In this document: positions 1 through 5,129 of the stretch, in pieces
Layout: every line of letters begins with the position of its first letter
How positions within the stretch are numbered: the stretch's first letter is position 1
Origin: Candidatus Aminicenantota bacterium
Lineage (GTDB): Bacteria; Acidobacteriota; Aminicenantia; Aminicenantales; Aminicenantaceae
Direction of reading: 5' to 3'
Length of the DNA stretch: 5,129 nt
Assembly: GCA_030620655.1 (NCBI GenBank)
Contig: JAUXEH010000238.1
Location: 1-5,129 of the forward strand
Program-made: the position numbers and the translations under genes
The notes under the pieces: model-generated
Told to the model about the DNA's origin: nothing
The model's database searches: none
Seen by the model: the letters and a program-made list of their open reading frames with translations, nothing else

Positions 1-272
1 ATCCAAGAAATGGTAGGTTGGGTCGGCACTGCGTTATGTCGGGTCTCGCGGTGGTAAACCACAGCTTCTCCCTCCATGCCTGGTATCTGCACCAATCTCG
101 ACCCGTGAATAACCCTATTCAAAATATTTTTCTCTTGATTTGCACTCCAATTGTTATAAAAACCGACGATACAAATCCATTAACTCGTTTCTCCGTCAGG
201 CTATTCTGGCATCAATCTTCAGGATCTTCAGCGAGGCCCAGGATGCATCCATGTATCTGTGACTGTATTTCT
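1..272. other. Upstream intergenic DNA with no supported gene
   Basis: I see no credible coding region here on either strand. An open frame from 18 to 284 begins with TTG, has no ribosome-binding site, resembles no family I know, and runs into the inverted repeat that follows. The stretch around 114-180 is clearly AT-richer than the genes downstream. It contains TGTTATAAA at 152-160, which looks like an extended -10 element, but no -35 box at proper spacing. Small palindromes are present: GTGGT/ACCAC at 51-62 and GGATGCATCC at 241-250. GGGTCG at 20-25 could pair with CGACCC at 99-104. None of these identifies a known element. The gene upstream of the window is not visible. Confidence 0.5.
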
Positions 273-410
273 AAAGTCAGGTAATCTGGTTCGGAGGTCA
301 TCCGGAGGCGAGCGGGCATGGTTCCTCGAAGAGGAGAGCGAGCCGAGGAATAAGGTGATTTTCCTCGCTGGGGAAAATCACCGGGCCGACGAATCAGTTT
401 GCCTGACTTT
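273..410. repeat. Large imperfect inverted repeat, potential three-way-junction structure
   Basis: The arms 273-297 and 386-410 are complementary at 20 of 25 positions. Two more positions are G-U pairs if the DNA is transcribed, and three mismatch. The outermost 9 bp pair perfectly (AAAGTCAGG with CCTGACTTT). The interior holds a perfect 11-bp hairpin (354-382). It also holds a weaker helix, TTCCTCG 322-328 with CGAGGAA 344-350, which competes with a local TCCTC/GAGGA hairpin at 323-335. No T-run follows the structure, so it is not a typical intrinsic terminator. The predicted ftsE promoter begins only 5 bp after the right arm, so a transcript from that promoter would not include it. TTTCT occurs at 268-272 and again at 408-412, which might be a 5-bp target duplication, although it overlaps the right arm. 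It could be a small palindromic repeat or MITE-like element, a structured RNA, or an unusual transcript end. Confidence 0.7.
354..382. other. Perfect 11-bp stem, 7-nt loop hairpin
   Basis: GGTGATTTTCC at 354-364 is exactly complementary to GGAAAATCACC at 372-382, with TCGCTGG between them. The hairpin is nested in the larger inverted repeat. The perfect stem suggests selection or recent origin. The lack of a downstream T-tract argues against a rho-independent terminator. A protein-binding dyad is the alternative. Confidence 0.75.
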
Positions 411-414
411 CTCT

Positions 415-442
415 TTTAAAAGGGAGGTAAGTAGCATATAAT
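415..442 (+). promoter_or_regulatory. Predicted sigma70-type promoter for ftsE
   Basis: A perfect -10 hexamer TATAAT lies at 437-442, with a 4-of-6 -35 hexamer TTTAAA at 415-420 and a 16-bp spacer. Transcription would start near 449-450, giving a leader of about 46 nt before the ftsE ATG. The -35 box sits in a 10-bp palindrome, CTTTTAAAAG (413-422), which could be an operator or may simply reflect A/T richness. The purine run AGGGAGG (421-427) in the spacer looks like a ribosome-binding site but has no start codon after it. Motif match only; no transcript data. Confidence 0.6.
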
Positions 443-460
443 ACTTTCGCCTTGGAATTA

Positions 461-499
461 ATGAAGAGACAGCAGAAACGGACCGAACACCGAGCATGA
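461..499 (+). CDS. Possible 12-residue leader peptide coupled to ftsE
   Basis: An ATG at 461 opens a 12-codon frame, MKRQQKRTEHRA, whose TGA stop (497-499) overlaps the ftsE ATG (496-498) as ATGA. The peptide is strongly basic, with five Lys/Arg and one His. Its start falls about 12 nt after the predicted transcription start. A weak GGAA (454-457) lies only 3 nt before the ATG, which is closer than usual. ftsE itself has no convincing Shine-Dalgarno, so reinitiation from this small frame could supply its ribosomes. The peptide has no recognised family. A short frame with this overlap can arise by chance, so it is a hypothesis, not an established gene. Confidence 0.3.
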   Translation: MKRQQKRTEHRA

Positions 500-1161
500 T
501 TGAGCTGTATCACGTCTGGAAACAGTATCAGAAACCCCATTGGGCCCTCTCGGACGTCTCATTCCATGTCGAGAAAGGGGACTTCTGGTTCATCACAGGG
601 CCGAGCGGATCGGGCAAGACCACCCTCCTCAAGATCATGTTTCGTGAGATTCTGCCTACACAGGGGCAGATCATCATCGACCGCCGCAATCTCCTGAAGA
701 TATCAGACCACAGGATCTACCAGCTGCGGCGTAAGATGGGGATCGTGTTCCAGGACTTCAGGCTGCTCTTCCACAAGAAGGTCTTTGATAACGTCGCCAT
801 CGTGCTCGAGATCCTGGGAGTCCCGCGGAAAGAGATCCGGCGCCGCGTCTTCAGCGCCCTGCGCATGGTCAATCTGCACAACAAGATGTGGGAGTATCCC
901 CCACACCTGTCTTACGGGGAACAGCAGCGGGTGGCCATCGCCCGGGCCGTGGTCAACCATCCCACCATCATCCTGGCGGACGAGCCCACCGGCAACCTGG
1001 ACACGGAGCTGGCTTTCGAGATCATGAGCCTGTTCCGCGAGATCAACAAGCGGGGGGCCACGGTGATAATATGCACCCATGACCGGGAGCTCATCCGGCA
1101 TTTCGGGCAGAAAATCCTGTTTTTGTACAAGGGAAAACTCTTGCGAAAGGAAGCACTCTGA
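496..1161 (+). CDS. ftsE: Cell division ATP-binding protein FtsE
   Basis: FtsE is the cytoplasmic ABC-type ATPase that pairs with the membrane protein FtsX. In characterised bacteria the complex joins the FtsZ ring and uses ATP hydrolysis to gate periplasmic peptidoglycan hydrolases, not to move a substrate. The 221-residue product has the normal family length. Visible motifs are a Walker A, GPSGSGKTT (35-43, with Lys41), a Q-loop Gln86 (VFQDFRLL), an ABC signature LSYGEQQ (138-144), a Walker B IILADE ending in catalytic Glu163, the D-loop GNLD, and the H-loop His195 (CTHD). One oddity is Tyr140 where FtsE proteins usually have Gly in LSGGEQQ. The ATG at 496 is preferred because the protein begins MIELYHVWKQY, as in relatives. 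It lacks a strong ribosome-binding site and overlaps a small upstream frame by ATGA. ftsX follows immediately, which separates FtsE from the related LolD and MacB ATPases. Confidence 0.95.
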   Translation: MIELYHVWKQYQKPHWALSDVSFHVEKGDFWFITGPSGSGKTTLLKIMFREILPTQGQIIIDRRNLLKISDHRIYQLRRKMGIVFQDFRLLFHKKVFDNVAIVLEILGVPRKEIRRRVFSALRMVNLHNKMWEYPPHLSYGEQQRVAIARAVVNHPTIILADEPTGNLDTELAFEIMSLFREINKRGATVIICTHDRELIRHFGQKILFLYKGKLLRKEAL

Positions 1162-2057
1162 TTTTTCAGAAACTGAAGTATTTCGGCCGCGAGACCGTGA
1201 ACAGCCTTTGGCAGTATCGCGTCCGGAATCTGTTCTCTATCACCATCATCTGCCTGTCCTTCCTGATCCTGGGAGTCTTTCTCTCTCTCTCCAACAACCT
1301 CAAGTTCATGGCCGAGCAGGTCTCCCAGAACATGGCGGTGGTCTTCTTCCTGGACAAAGATGTTTCCGAAGACCAGCTCAGGACCATTGAAGAGAAGCTC
1401 ACGCTGTCCCCCCTGGTCCTCCAGGCGAACTTCATCTCCGCTCGCGAGGCCGTGACCAAGTTCGATCAGAGGTTTCCGGAGCTTCAGGGGATCGTAGAAA
1501 ACCTCAAGAGCAACCCGTTCCCCCCCTCCTTTGAGGCGACTCTCAGGGAAAACCTCCTCTCCTCGGATGTGTCAGCCGAATTCATCGCCGAGATGATGAC
1601 CCTGCCCGGAGTGGAGGACGTACAGTTCAACCGCGACTGGATCGAGCGGATGCAGTCTCTGAGCCGGTTGGCCAGCGCCATCGGCTTTTTCCTGGGCGGG
1701 ATCCTCATCCTGGCGTCCTTTTTTATCATATCCAACGTCATCAAGCTCAATGTCTTTTCCCGCAAGGACGAGATCGAGATCCTGCGCATGAGCGGGGCCA
1801 CCAACACCTTTATCCGGATCCCGTTCCTGCTCGAAGGAGTGGTCCTCGGCTTCCTGGGGGGCCTGCTCTCGCTCCTTCTGCTGCTGGTCCTGATCGGAAT
1901 CTTCCCGTTGTACCTGGGCGGTTCCCTCGGCGCGCTCAAGGAATTGATCAACTTTCGCTACCTCACCTTTCCCCAGAGTGTGAACATCATGTTCGGCGGT
2001 GCGGCAATCGGGCTCATCGGCAGCCTGACCTCCCTGGCCCGCTTCCTCAGGAATTAG
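1158..2057 (+). CDS. ftsX: Cell division membrane protein FtsX, probable non-ATG start
   Basis: FtsX is the four-pass inner-membrane partner of FtsE, whose large extracytoplasmic loop contacts peptidoglycan hydrolases or their activators. Numbered from a CTG start at 1158, the protein has 299 residues: a basic cytoplasmic N-terminus, TM1 at about 24-44, a periplasmic domain at about 45-170, TM2 at about 171-194, the conserved cytoplasmic FtsX motif at about 200-226 (SRKDEIEILRMSGA), TM3 at about 224-250 and TM4 at about 275-295. The first conventional start in this frame is GTG 1197. That would remove 13 codons encoding IFQKLKYFGRET, which match the usual N-terminus of FtsX (x-L-x-YF-x-RE). 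The frame has no ATG, GTG or TTG between an in-frame stop at 1080-1082 and 1197. CTG 1158 has AAAGGA 6 nt upstream and forms CTGA with the ftsE stop, in place of a usual ATGA overlap. ATT 1161 is the other candidate. The family call is firm. The exact start is not, and 1197 is the conservative choice. Confidence 0.92.
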   Translation: MIFQKLKYFGRETVNSLWQYRVRNLFSITIICLSFLILGVFLSLSNNLKFMAEQVSQNMAVVFFLDKDVSEDQLRTIEEKLTLSPLVLQANFISAREAVTKFDQRFPELQGIVENLKSNPFPPSFEATLRENLLSSDVSAEFIAEMMTLPGVEDVQFNRDWIERMQSLSRLASAIGFFLGGILILASFFIISNVIKLNVFSRKDEIEILRMSGATNTFIRIPFLLEGVVLGFLGGLLSLLLLLVLIGIFPLYLGGSLGALKELINFRYLTFPQSVNIMFGGAAIGLIGSLTSLARFLRN

Positions 2058-2135
2058 AGGGTCCGCCTTCGAGCGGCCCGAGCTGTGAGGCCTCCAGGGA
2101 ATCAACAGAGGATGCTTACAACCTAGCGGGTGTGA

Positions 2136-2165
2136 TTGACATAGCTCGATGCTTTAACTTACAAT
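2136..2165 (+). promoter_or_regulatory. Predicted sigma70-type promoter for the rodZ-like gene
   Basis: A perfect -35 hexamer TTGACA (2136-2141) and a 5-of-6 -10 hexamer TACAAT (2160-2165) are separated by 18 bp. The expected start, about 7 nt after the -10, is near 2172, only one or two bases before the ATG at 2174. The transcript would have essentially no leader. No terminator with a T-run is visible between ftsX and this promoter, so read-through from ftsEX may also occur. GATGCTT (2111-2117 and 2148-2154) and CTTACAA (2115-2121 and 2158-2164) are each repeated around the promoter. Confidence 0.55.
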
Positions 2166-2173
2166 TCAACAAA

Positions 2174-2920
2174 ATGGCTTCCTTAGGGCAGGAACTCACA
2201 CGCGAACGGGAACTGCGGGGTATTTCGCTCAAAGAGATCGCCGAGGCCACCAAGATCAACCTCAGGTTCCTCCGCTCCCTAGAGGAAGATCAGTTCGATC
2301 TCCTGCCCGGAAGGTTTTTCGTCCGCGGTATCATCCGGTCCTATGCCGCTTATCTGGGCCTGGAAGAGCACGCCATCCTGAACCTCTATCAGGAAACCAT
2401 CGAGCAGAAGGATCATCCTCCGGAGGAGACGGCCAAAGAAGAGGGAGGGAAGGATGAATCCGGGGACAGGGTCAAGAGGATCTTCTCCTATTCGATCATG
2501 GCTCTGTTCCTGACCGCGGTGATGGTCGTATTCTTCGTCCTCATCCAGCAAAAAGAACCGGAGCCGGCATCCTCTCCCAAAACTCCGGTATCGGCCTTTG
2601 TGGAGGACGAGACTCCTCCCCCCCCTAAATCCGAACCCGAGCCGACCCGGACCGGACTCCGGCTGGATATGACCTTTCACCAGGAAACCTGGATCCAGGT
2701 CTATGCCGATGGAGAGCTGAAGCTGGATGCGATCAGGCTACCTGGCGAAAACTTACAGGTTACGGCCCTGGAATCCTTCAGGATCAATACAGGCAATGCC
2801 GGGGGATTCACCTACACATTGAACGGGGAGGCCGGGAAAGCTCTGGGCCTTCCGGGCAGGGTGGTCAAGGACACGATCATCACTCTCGAAAACTACCGGG
2901 AGTTTCTCGAGGAGAAGTAG
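2174..2920 (+). CDS. RodZ-like helix-turn-helix membrane protein
   Basis: This 248-residue bitopic membrane protein has the RodZ layout. Residues 1-75 form a cytoplasmic helix-turn-helix domain of the RodZ/HTH_25 type (LGQELTRERELRGISLKEIA, then FVRGIIRSYAAYLGL). A basic stretch, RVKR (99-102), precedes one transmembrane helix at about 104-125. An acidic, proline-rich linker covers 126-159. A C-terminal extracytoplasmic beta domain of the RodZ/DUF4115 type covers about 160-240, with ETWIQVYADGE, NTGNAGGFTYTLNG and the closing GRVVKDTIITL. In model rods RodZ links MreB to the membrane and the elongation machinery; it is not a classic DNA-binding regulator. The ATG at 2174 is chosen over an in-frame GTG at 2132. 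The family N-terminus starts at 2174, and the 14 extra codons would overlap a predicted promoter and lack a ribosome-binding site. Neighbouring ftsEX supports a shape or division role. I leave the symbol blank because this lineage may hold several RodZ-like paralogues. Confidence 0.85.
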   Translation: MASLGQELTRERELRGISLKEIAEATKINLRFLRSLEEDQFDLLPGRFFVRGIIRSYAAYLGLEEHAILNLYQETIEQKDHPPEETAKEEGGKDESGDRVKRIFSYSIMALFLTAVMVVFFVLIQQKEPEPASSPKTPVSAFVEDETPPPPKSEPEPTRTGLRLDMTFHQETWIQVYADGELKLDAIRLPGENLQVTALESFRINTGNAGGFTYTLNGEAGKALGLPGRVVKDTIITLENYREFLEEK

Positions 2921-2928
2921 TCGGACCG

Positions 2929-5094
2929 ATGGAAAATCCCAAACCCAAAGGGCCTCGTGTCGTCGGGTTCATCATCGTTCTCCTCATCCTCCTGTTCTTC
3001 GCCATCGAGTTCTTCGTGCGGGAGACGCAGCAGTTCTCTCCCACCACCATGACCAACGTCCTGCTGGCCTCACTCCAGATTATCGTGCTCCTGCTGTTCC
3101 TCATCCTGCTGTTCGTGCTGGGGCGGAACCTGGTCAAACTCTACATGGAGAGGAAGAGGAATGTCCCGGGCGCTCACTTCAAGACCAAGCTGGTCCTCTT
3201 CTTCATCGCCCTCACCCTGATCCCGACCCTGCTGCTGTTCTTCTTCGCCAGCGACCTCATAAGCCGCAACATCGAGCAGTGGTTCAAAACACCCATCGAC
3301 AGAATCCTGGAGGACACCCGCAGCCTGTCCGAAAGCATTTACCAGAACAGCGACGATGTCACGCTCCACTACGCGGAGCAGCTGAACAACTCCATTCGAG
3401 CGCGGGATCTGGTCGATGTGCGCAACCGCGGACCCATGATGGACTTCGTGAAGGAGAAGCTGAAGGAATACAAGGTCGACGAGATCGGGGTTTACCTGGA
3501 CGAGGAGGAACTGTTCGCCTACATGAACCCGGATCTGCCCCTTAAGTATTACCGGGACCTGCCCACCAATTTTGTCAAGATGGCCCACTTGGGGGAGAAG
3601 ATCCGGACGATCGACGACATGGGGACCGGGGAGATGATCCGCCGCGGCGTGTCGTATAACATCCCAGAGACCGGCAACCTGCTGGTCGTGGTCAGCAAGT
3701 TCCTGCCTCAGAGCTATGCGGAGAAGATCAACAACATCCGGGCCTATGTGGACCGCTACCGGCAGCTCAAGATACAGCGGAATCCGGTCAAGACATTCTA
3801 TCTGCTGACGCTCATCTTCATCACGCTGCTCATCGTTTTCGCCGCCAGTTGGATCGGTTTTCATCTGGCCAAAGGGATCACCGTTCCCATAGAAAAACTG
3901 GCGAACGCCACCAAGGAAGTCTCCAAGGGGAACCTGGATGTCCGGGTGGAGGACCCGGCCTCGGATGAGATCGGTATCTTCATCGAGTCTTTCAACCAGA
4001 TGATCTCGGACCTCAAGGAGAGCCAGCACGACATCGCCCTGAAGACGGCCGAACTGGAGGGGCGGAAGCAGTACATCGAGACGGTCCTCAACAACGTCAC
4101 CACGGGCGTCGTCACCCTGGATGCCAAGGGCACGATCACGACCATCAACCCTTCGGCCCGCACCATGCTGGGCCTCAAAGACAAAGACCCGGTGGGTAAG
4201 GATTACACGGGCGTCATGAACGACGCCCGCTACCAGGAACTCGTCAAGCAGATCCGCCGGGGTATGAAGAACCGGTACCAGACCACGGACAAAGAGATCA
4301 AGATCAAGCTCGCCACCCAGAACGTGGCCCTGGCCCTCTCGATGTCGCCCCTGAGGCTGGCCGACAACCGTTTTTCCGGGATGATCCTGGTCCTGGACGA
4401 CATGACCCAGCTGATCCAGGCCCAGAAGATCGCCGCCTGGAAGGAGGTGGCCCAGCGCGTGGCCCATGAGATCAAGAATCCCCTGACCCCGATCCAGCTC
4501 TCGGCCGAGCGCATGCTGAAAAAAATCAAGGCAGAGGACGGTCCCTGGGACCCGGCCATAGAAGAGGGCGCCAACACCATCGTGCAGGAAGCGGGGGCCA
4601 TCAAGTCGCTGGTGGACGAGTTCTCCAACTTCGCCCGCATGCCGAAGATCCAGCTCCAGGAAGTGGATATCAACGACATCATCCATCAGGCCATAGCGCC
4701 CTTCAGGGGCATCTTCTCCGAGGTCAAGTTCCAGACGGATTTCGCGGCGGACATTCCACTCTCCATCAAGGTCGACCCGGAACAGATGCGGCGCGTGTTC
4801 ATAAATCTTTTCGACAACGCCATAGATGCCATGAACAAGCAGGGGCGGGTGGAGATCCGGACGTCCTTTGACCAGCTGCAGCAGCGGGTGTCTCTAGAGA
4901 TTTCCGACTCCGGGCCGGGGATCTCGGATGAGGACAAGGAGAAGTTGTTCCTTCCATACTTCTCCACCAAGAAAAAGGGGACGGGCCTTGGTCTCGCCAT
5001 CGTCAACCAGATCGTCAGCGAGCACAAGGGCACCATCCATGTGGAAGACAACAAGCCTACGGGCGCTAGGTTCGTCATACAACTCCCGACATGA
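2929..5094 (+). CDS. ntrY: NtrY-like membrane sensor histidine kinase
   Basis: This is a 721-residue sensor kinase with NtrY-family architecture. Three hydrophobic helices lie near the N-terminus (about 11-30, 43-66 and 86-109), followed by an extracytoplasmic sensor region (about 110-285), a fourth helix (about 287-313), HAMP (about 312-365), PAS (about 378-497), a HisKA dimerisation domain with the H-box VAHEIKNPLTP (phospho-acceptor His513, codon 4465-4467), and a HATPase_c domain. The ATP-binding motifs are intact: N-box INLFDNAIDAM (625-635), G1 DSGPGI (660-665), F-box LPYFSTKKKG and G2 GTGLGLA (684-690). The kinase should autophosphorylate on His513 and pass the phosphate to the NtrX encoded next. 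The gene starts 8 bp after the rodZ-like stop, with GGAG (2911-2914) 14 nt upstream as a distant ribosome-binding site, and overlaps ntrX by ATGA. In Proteobacteria NtrYX affects nitrogen, respiratory and envelope traits. The signal sensed here cannot be read from the sequence. Confidence 0.92.
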   Translation: MENPKPKGPRVVGFIIVLLILLFFAIEFFVRETQQFSPTTMTNVLLASLQIIVLLLFLILLFVLGRNLVKLYMERKRNVPGAHFKTKLVLFFIALTLIPTLLLFFFASDLISRNIEQWFKTPIDRILEDTRSLSESIYQNSDDVTLHYAEQLNNSIRARDLVDVRNRGPMMDFVKEKLKEYKVDEIGVYLDEEELFAYMNPDLPLKYYRDLPTNFVKMAHLGEKIRTIDDMGTGEMIRRGVSYNIPETGNLLVVVSKFLPQSYAEKINNIRAYVDRYRQLKIQRNPVKTFYLLTLIFITLLIVFAASWIGFHLAKGITVPIEKLANATKEVSKGNLDVRVEDPASDEIGIFIESFNQMISDLKESQHDIALKTAELEGRKQYIETVLNNVTTGVVTLDAKGTITTINPSARTMLGLKDKDPVGKDYTGVMNDARYQELVKQIRRGMKNRYQTTDKEIKIKLATQNVALALSMSPLRLADNRFSGMILVLDDMTQLIQAQKIAAWKEVAQRVAHEIKNPLTPIQLSAERMLKKIKAEDGPWDPAIEEGANTIVQEAGAIKSLVDEFSNFARMPKIQLQEVDINDIIHQAIAPFRGIFSEVKFQTDFAADIPLSIKVDPEQMRRVFINLFDNAIDAMNKQGRVEIRTSFDQLQQRVSLEISDSGPGISDEDKEKLFLPYFSTKKKGTGLGLAIVNQIVSEHKGTIHVEDNKPTGARFVIQLPT

Positions 5095-5129
5095 GCAACG
5101 AAAGGATCCTGATCATCGATGATGAAGCC
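5091..5129 (+). CDS. ntrX: NtrX-like response regulator, 5' end only
   Basis: Only 13 codons are present, giving MSNERILIIDDEA. This is the first strand of a CheY-like receiver domain followed by the acidic pair Asp10-Asp11 that helps bind Mg2+. The ATG overlaps the ntrY stop as ATGA, so translation is probably coupled; no strong ribosome-binding site of its own is visible. Pairing with an NtrY-type kinase makes an NtrX-type sigma54-dependent regulator likely (receiver, AAA+, Fis-type DNA-binding domain). The domains that would prove this lie outside the window. Another response regulator class remains possible. Confidence 0.8.
   Translation, partial: MSNERILIIDDEA

Noticed and set aside
20..104. 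tRNA-like or small-RNA fold (GGGTCG with CGACCC, inner TGGT/ACCA)
   Set aside because: There is no T-loop or anticodon-arm geometry, and the helices are short. It is compatible with chance pairing.
135..160. Promoter from TTGATT 135-140 and TATAAA 155-160
   Set aside because: The spacer is only 14 bp, too short for a normal sigma70 promoter, and no gene follows it directly.
18..284. 88-codon TTG-started frame in the upstream gap
   Set aside because: It has no ribosome-binding site, no family resemblance and irregular composition, and it ends inside the inverted repeat.
273..410. CRISPR repeat or integron attC site
   Set aside because: There is no periodic direct repeat with spacers, and the attC core motifs (GTTRRRY with RYYYAAC) are absent from the ends.
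421..430. Strong Shine-Dalgarno-like AGGGAGG
   Set aside because: No ATG, GTG or TTG lies 4-12 nt downstream. It sits in the promoter spacer and is upstream of the predicted transcript start.
259..441. 60-codon frame across the inverted repeat and promoter
   Set aside because: Its sequence is dictated by the palindromic arms. It runs through a likely promoter and lacks a ribosome-binding site.
2063..2095. Possible terminator after ftsX (CCGC/GCGG hairpin and GAGGCCTC palindrome)
   Set aside because: The stems are only 4 bp each and no T-run follows, so termination is not supported.
2441..2513. Internal Shine-Dalgarno-like purine run followed by ATG 2454 inside the rodZ-like gene
   Set aside because: The ATG is out of frame and yields only about 19 codons. 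The purine run is explained by Glu/Gly/Lys codons in the linker before the membrane helix.
3070..4686. 538-codon open frame antisense to ntrY
   Set aside because: It is a mirror of the strong codon bias in ntrY. The translated protein is rich in His, Asp, Gln and Leu with no recognisable domain, while the plus strand encodes an intact kinase with every motif in place.

Overview
The window reads as a chromosomal segment of a Gram-negative bacterium with moderately GC-rich coding DNA. All supported genes lie on the plus strand: ftsE, ftsX, a rodZ-like gene, ntrY, and the first 13 codons of ntrX. The gene families and their order fit the Desulfobacterota / Nitrospirota / Nitrospinota type of lineage better than Gammaproteobacteria. 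That placement is inference from gene content only, and no lineage marker is present.

Layout. Positions 1-272 are AT-richer DNA in which I find no convincing gene. Positions 273-410 form a large imperfect inverted repeat enclosing a perfect 11-bp hairpin. It could be a structured RNA, an unusual transcript end, or a small palindromic repeat. A good sigma70-type promoter follows (TTTAAA, 16 bp, TATAAT at 415-442). A 12-codon basic open frame (461-499) then ends in an ATGA overlap with the ftsE start. ftsE (496-1161) and ftsX encode the ATPase and membrane subunit of the divisome-associated FtsEX complex. ftsX has no ATG, GTG or TTG at the position its conserved N-terminus demands. The best start is a CTG at 1158 that overlaps the ftsE stop. 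A 116-bp gap (2058-2173) holds a second sigma70-like promoter (TTGACA, 18 bp, TACAAT) placed so close to the rodZ-like ATG that the transcript may be leaderless. The rodZ-like gene (2174-2920) is followed after 8 bp by ntrY (2929-5094), a four-pass membrane histidine kinase. ntrY overlaps the response-regulator gene ntrX by 4 bp, and ntrX runs off the window.

How the genes fit together. FtsEX transmits cytoplasmic ATP hydrolysis to periplasmic peptidoglycan hydrolysis at division. RodZ-type proteins tether the MreB cytoskeleton to the membrane. NtrYX is a two-component pair that in several Proteobacteria affects nitrogen and respiratory control and envelope state. The cluster is therefore an envelope and cell-shape block joined to a membrane sensor. 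No EnvC-type hydrolase activator follows ftsX here. The genes themselves are ordinary family members. The less ordinary signals are in the leaders, the start sites and the upstream structured repeat.
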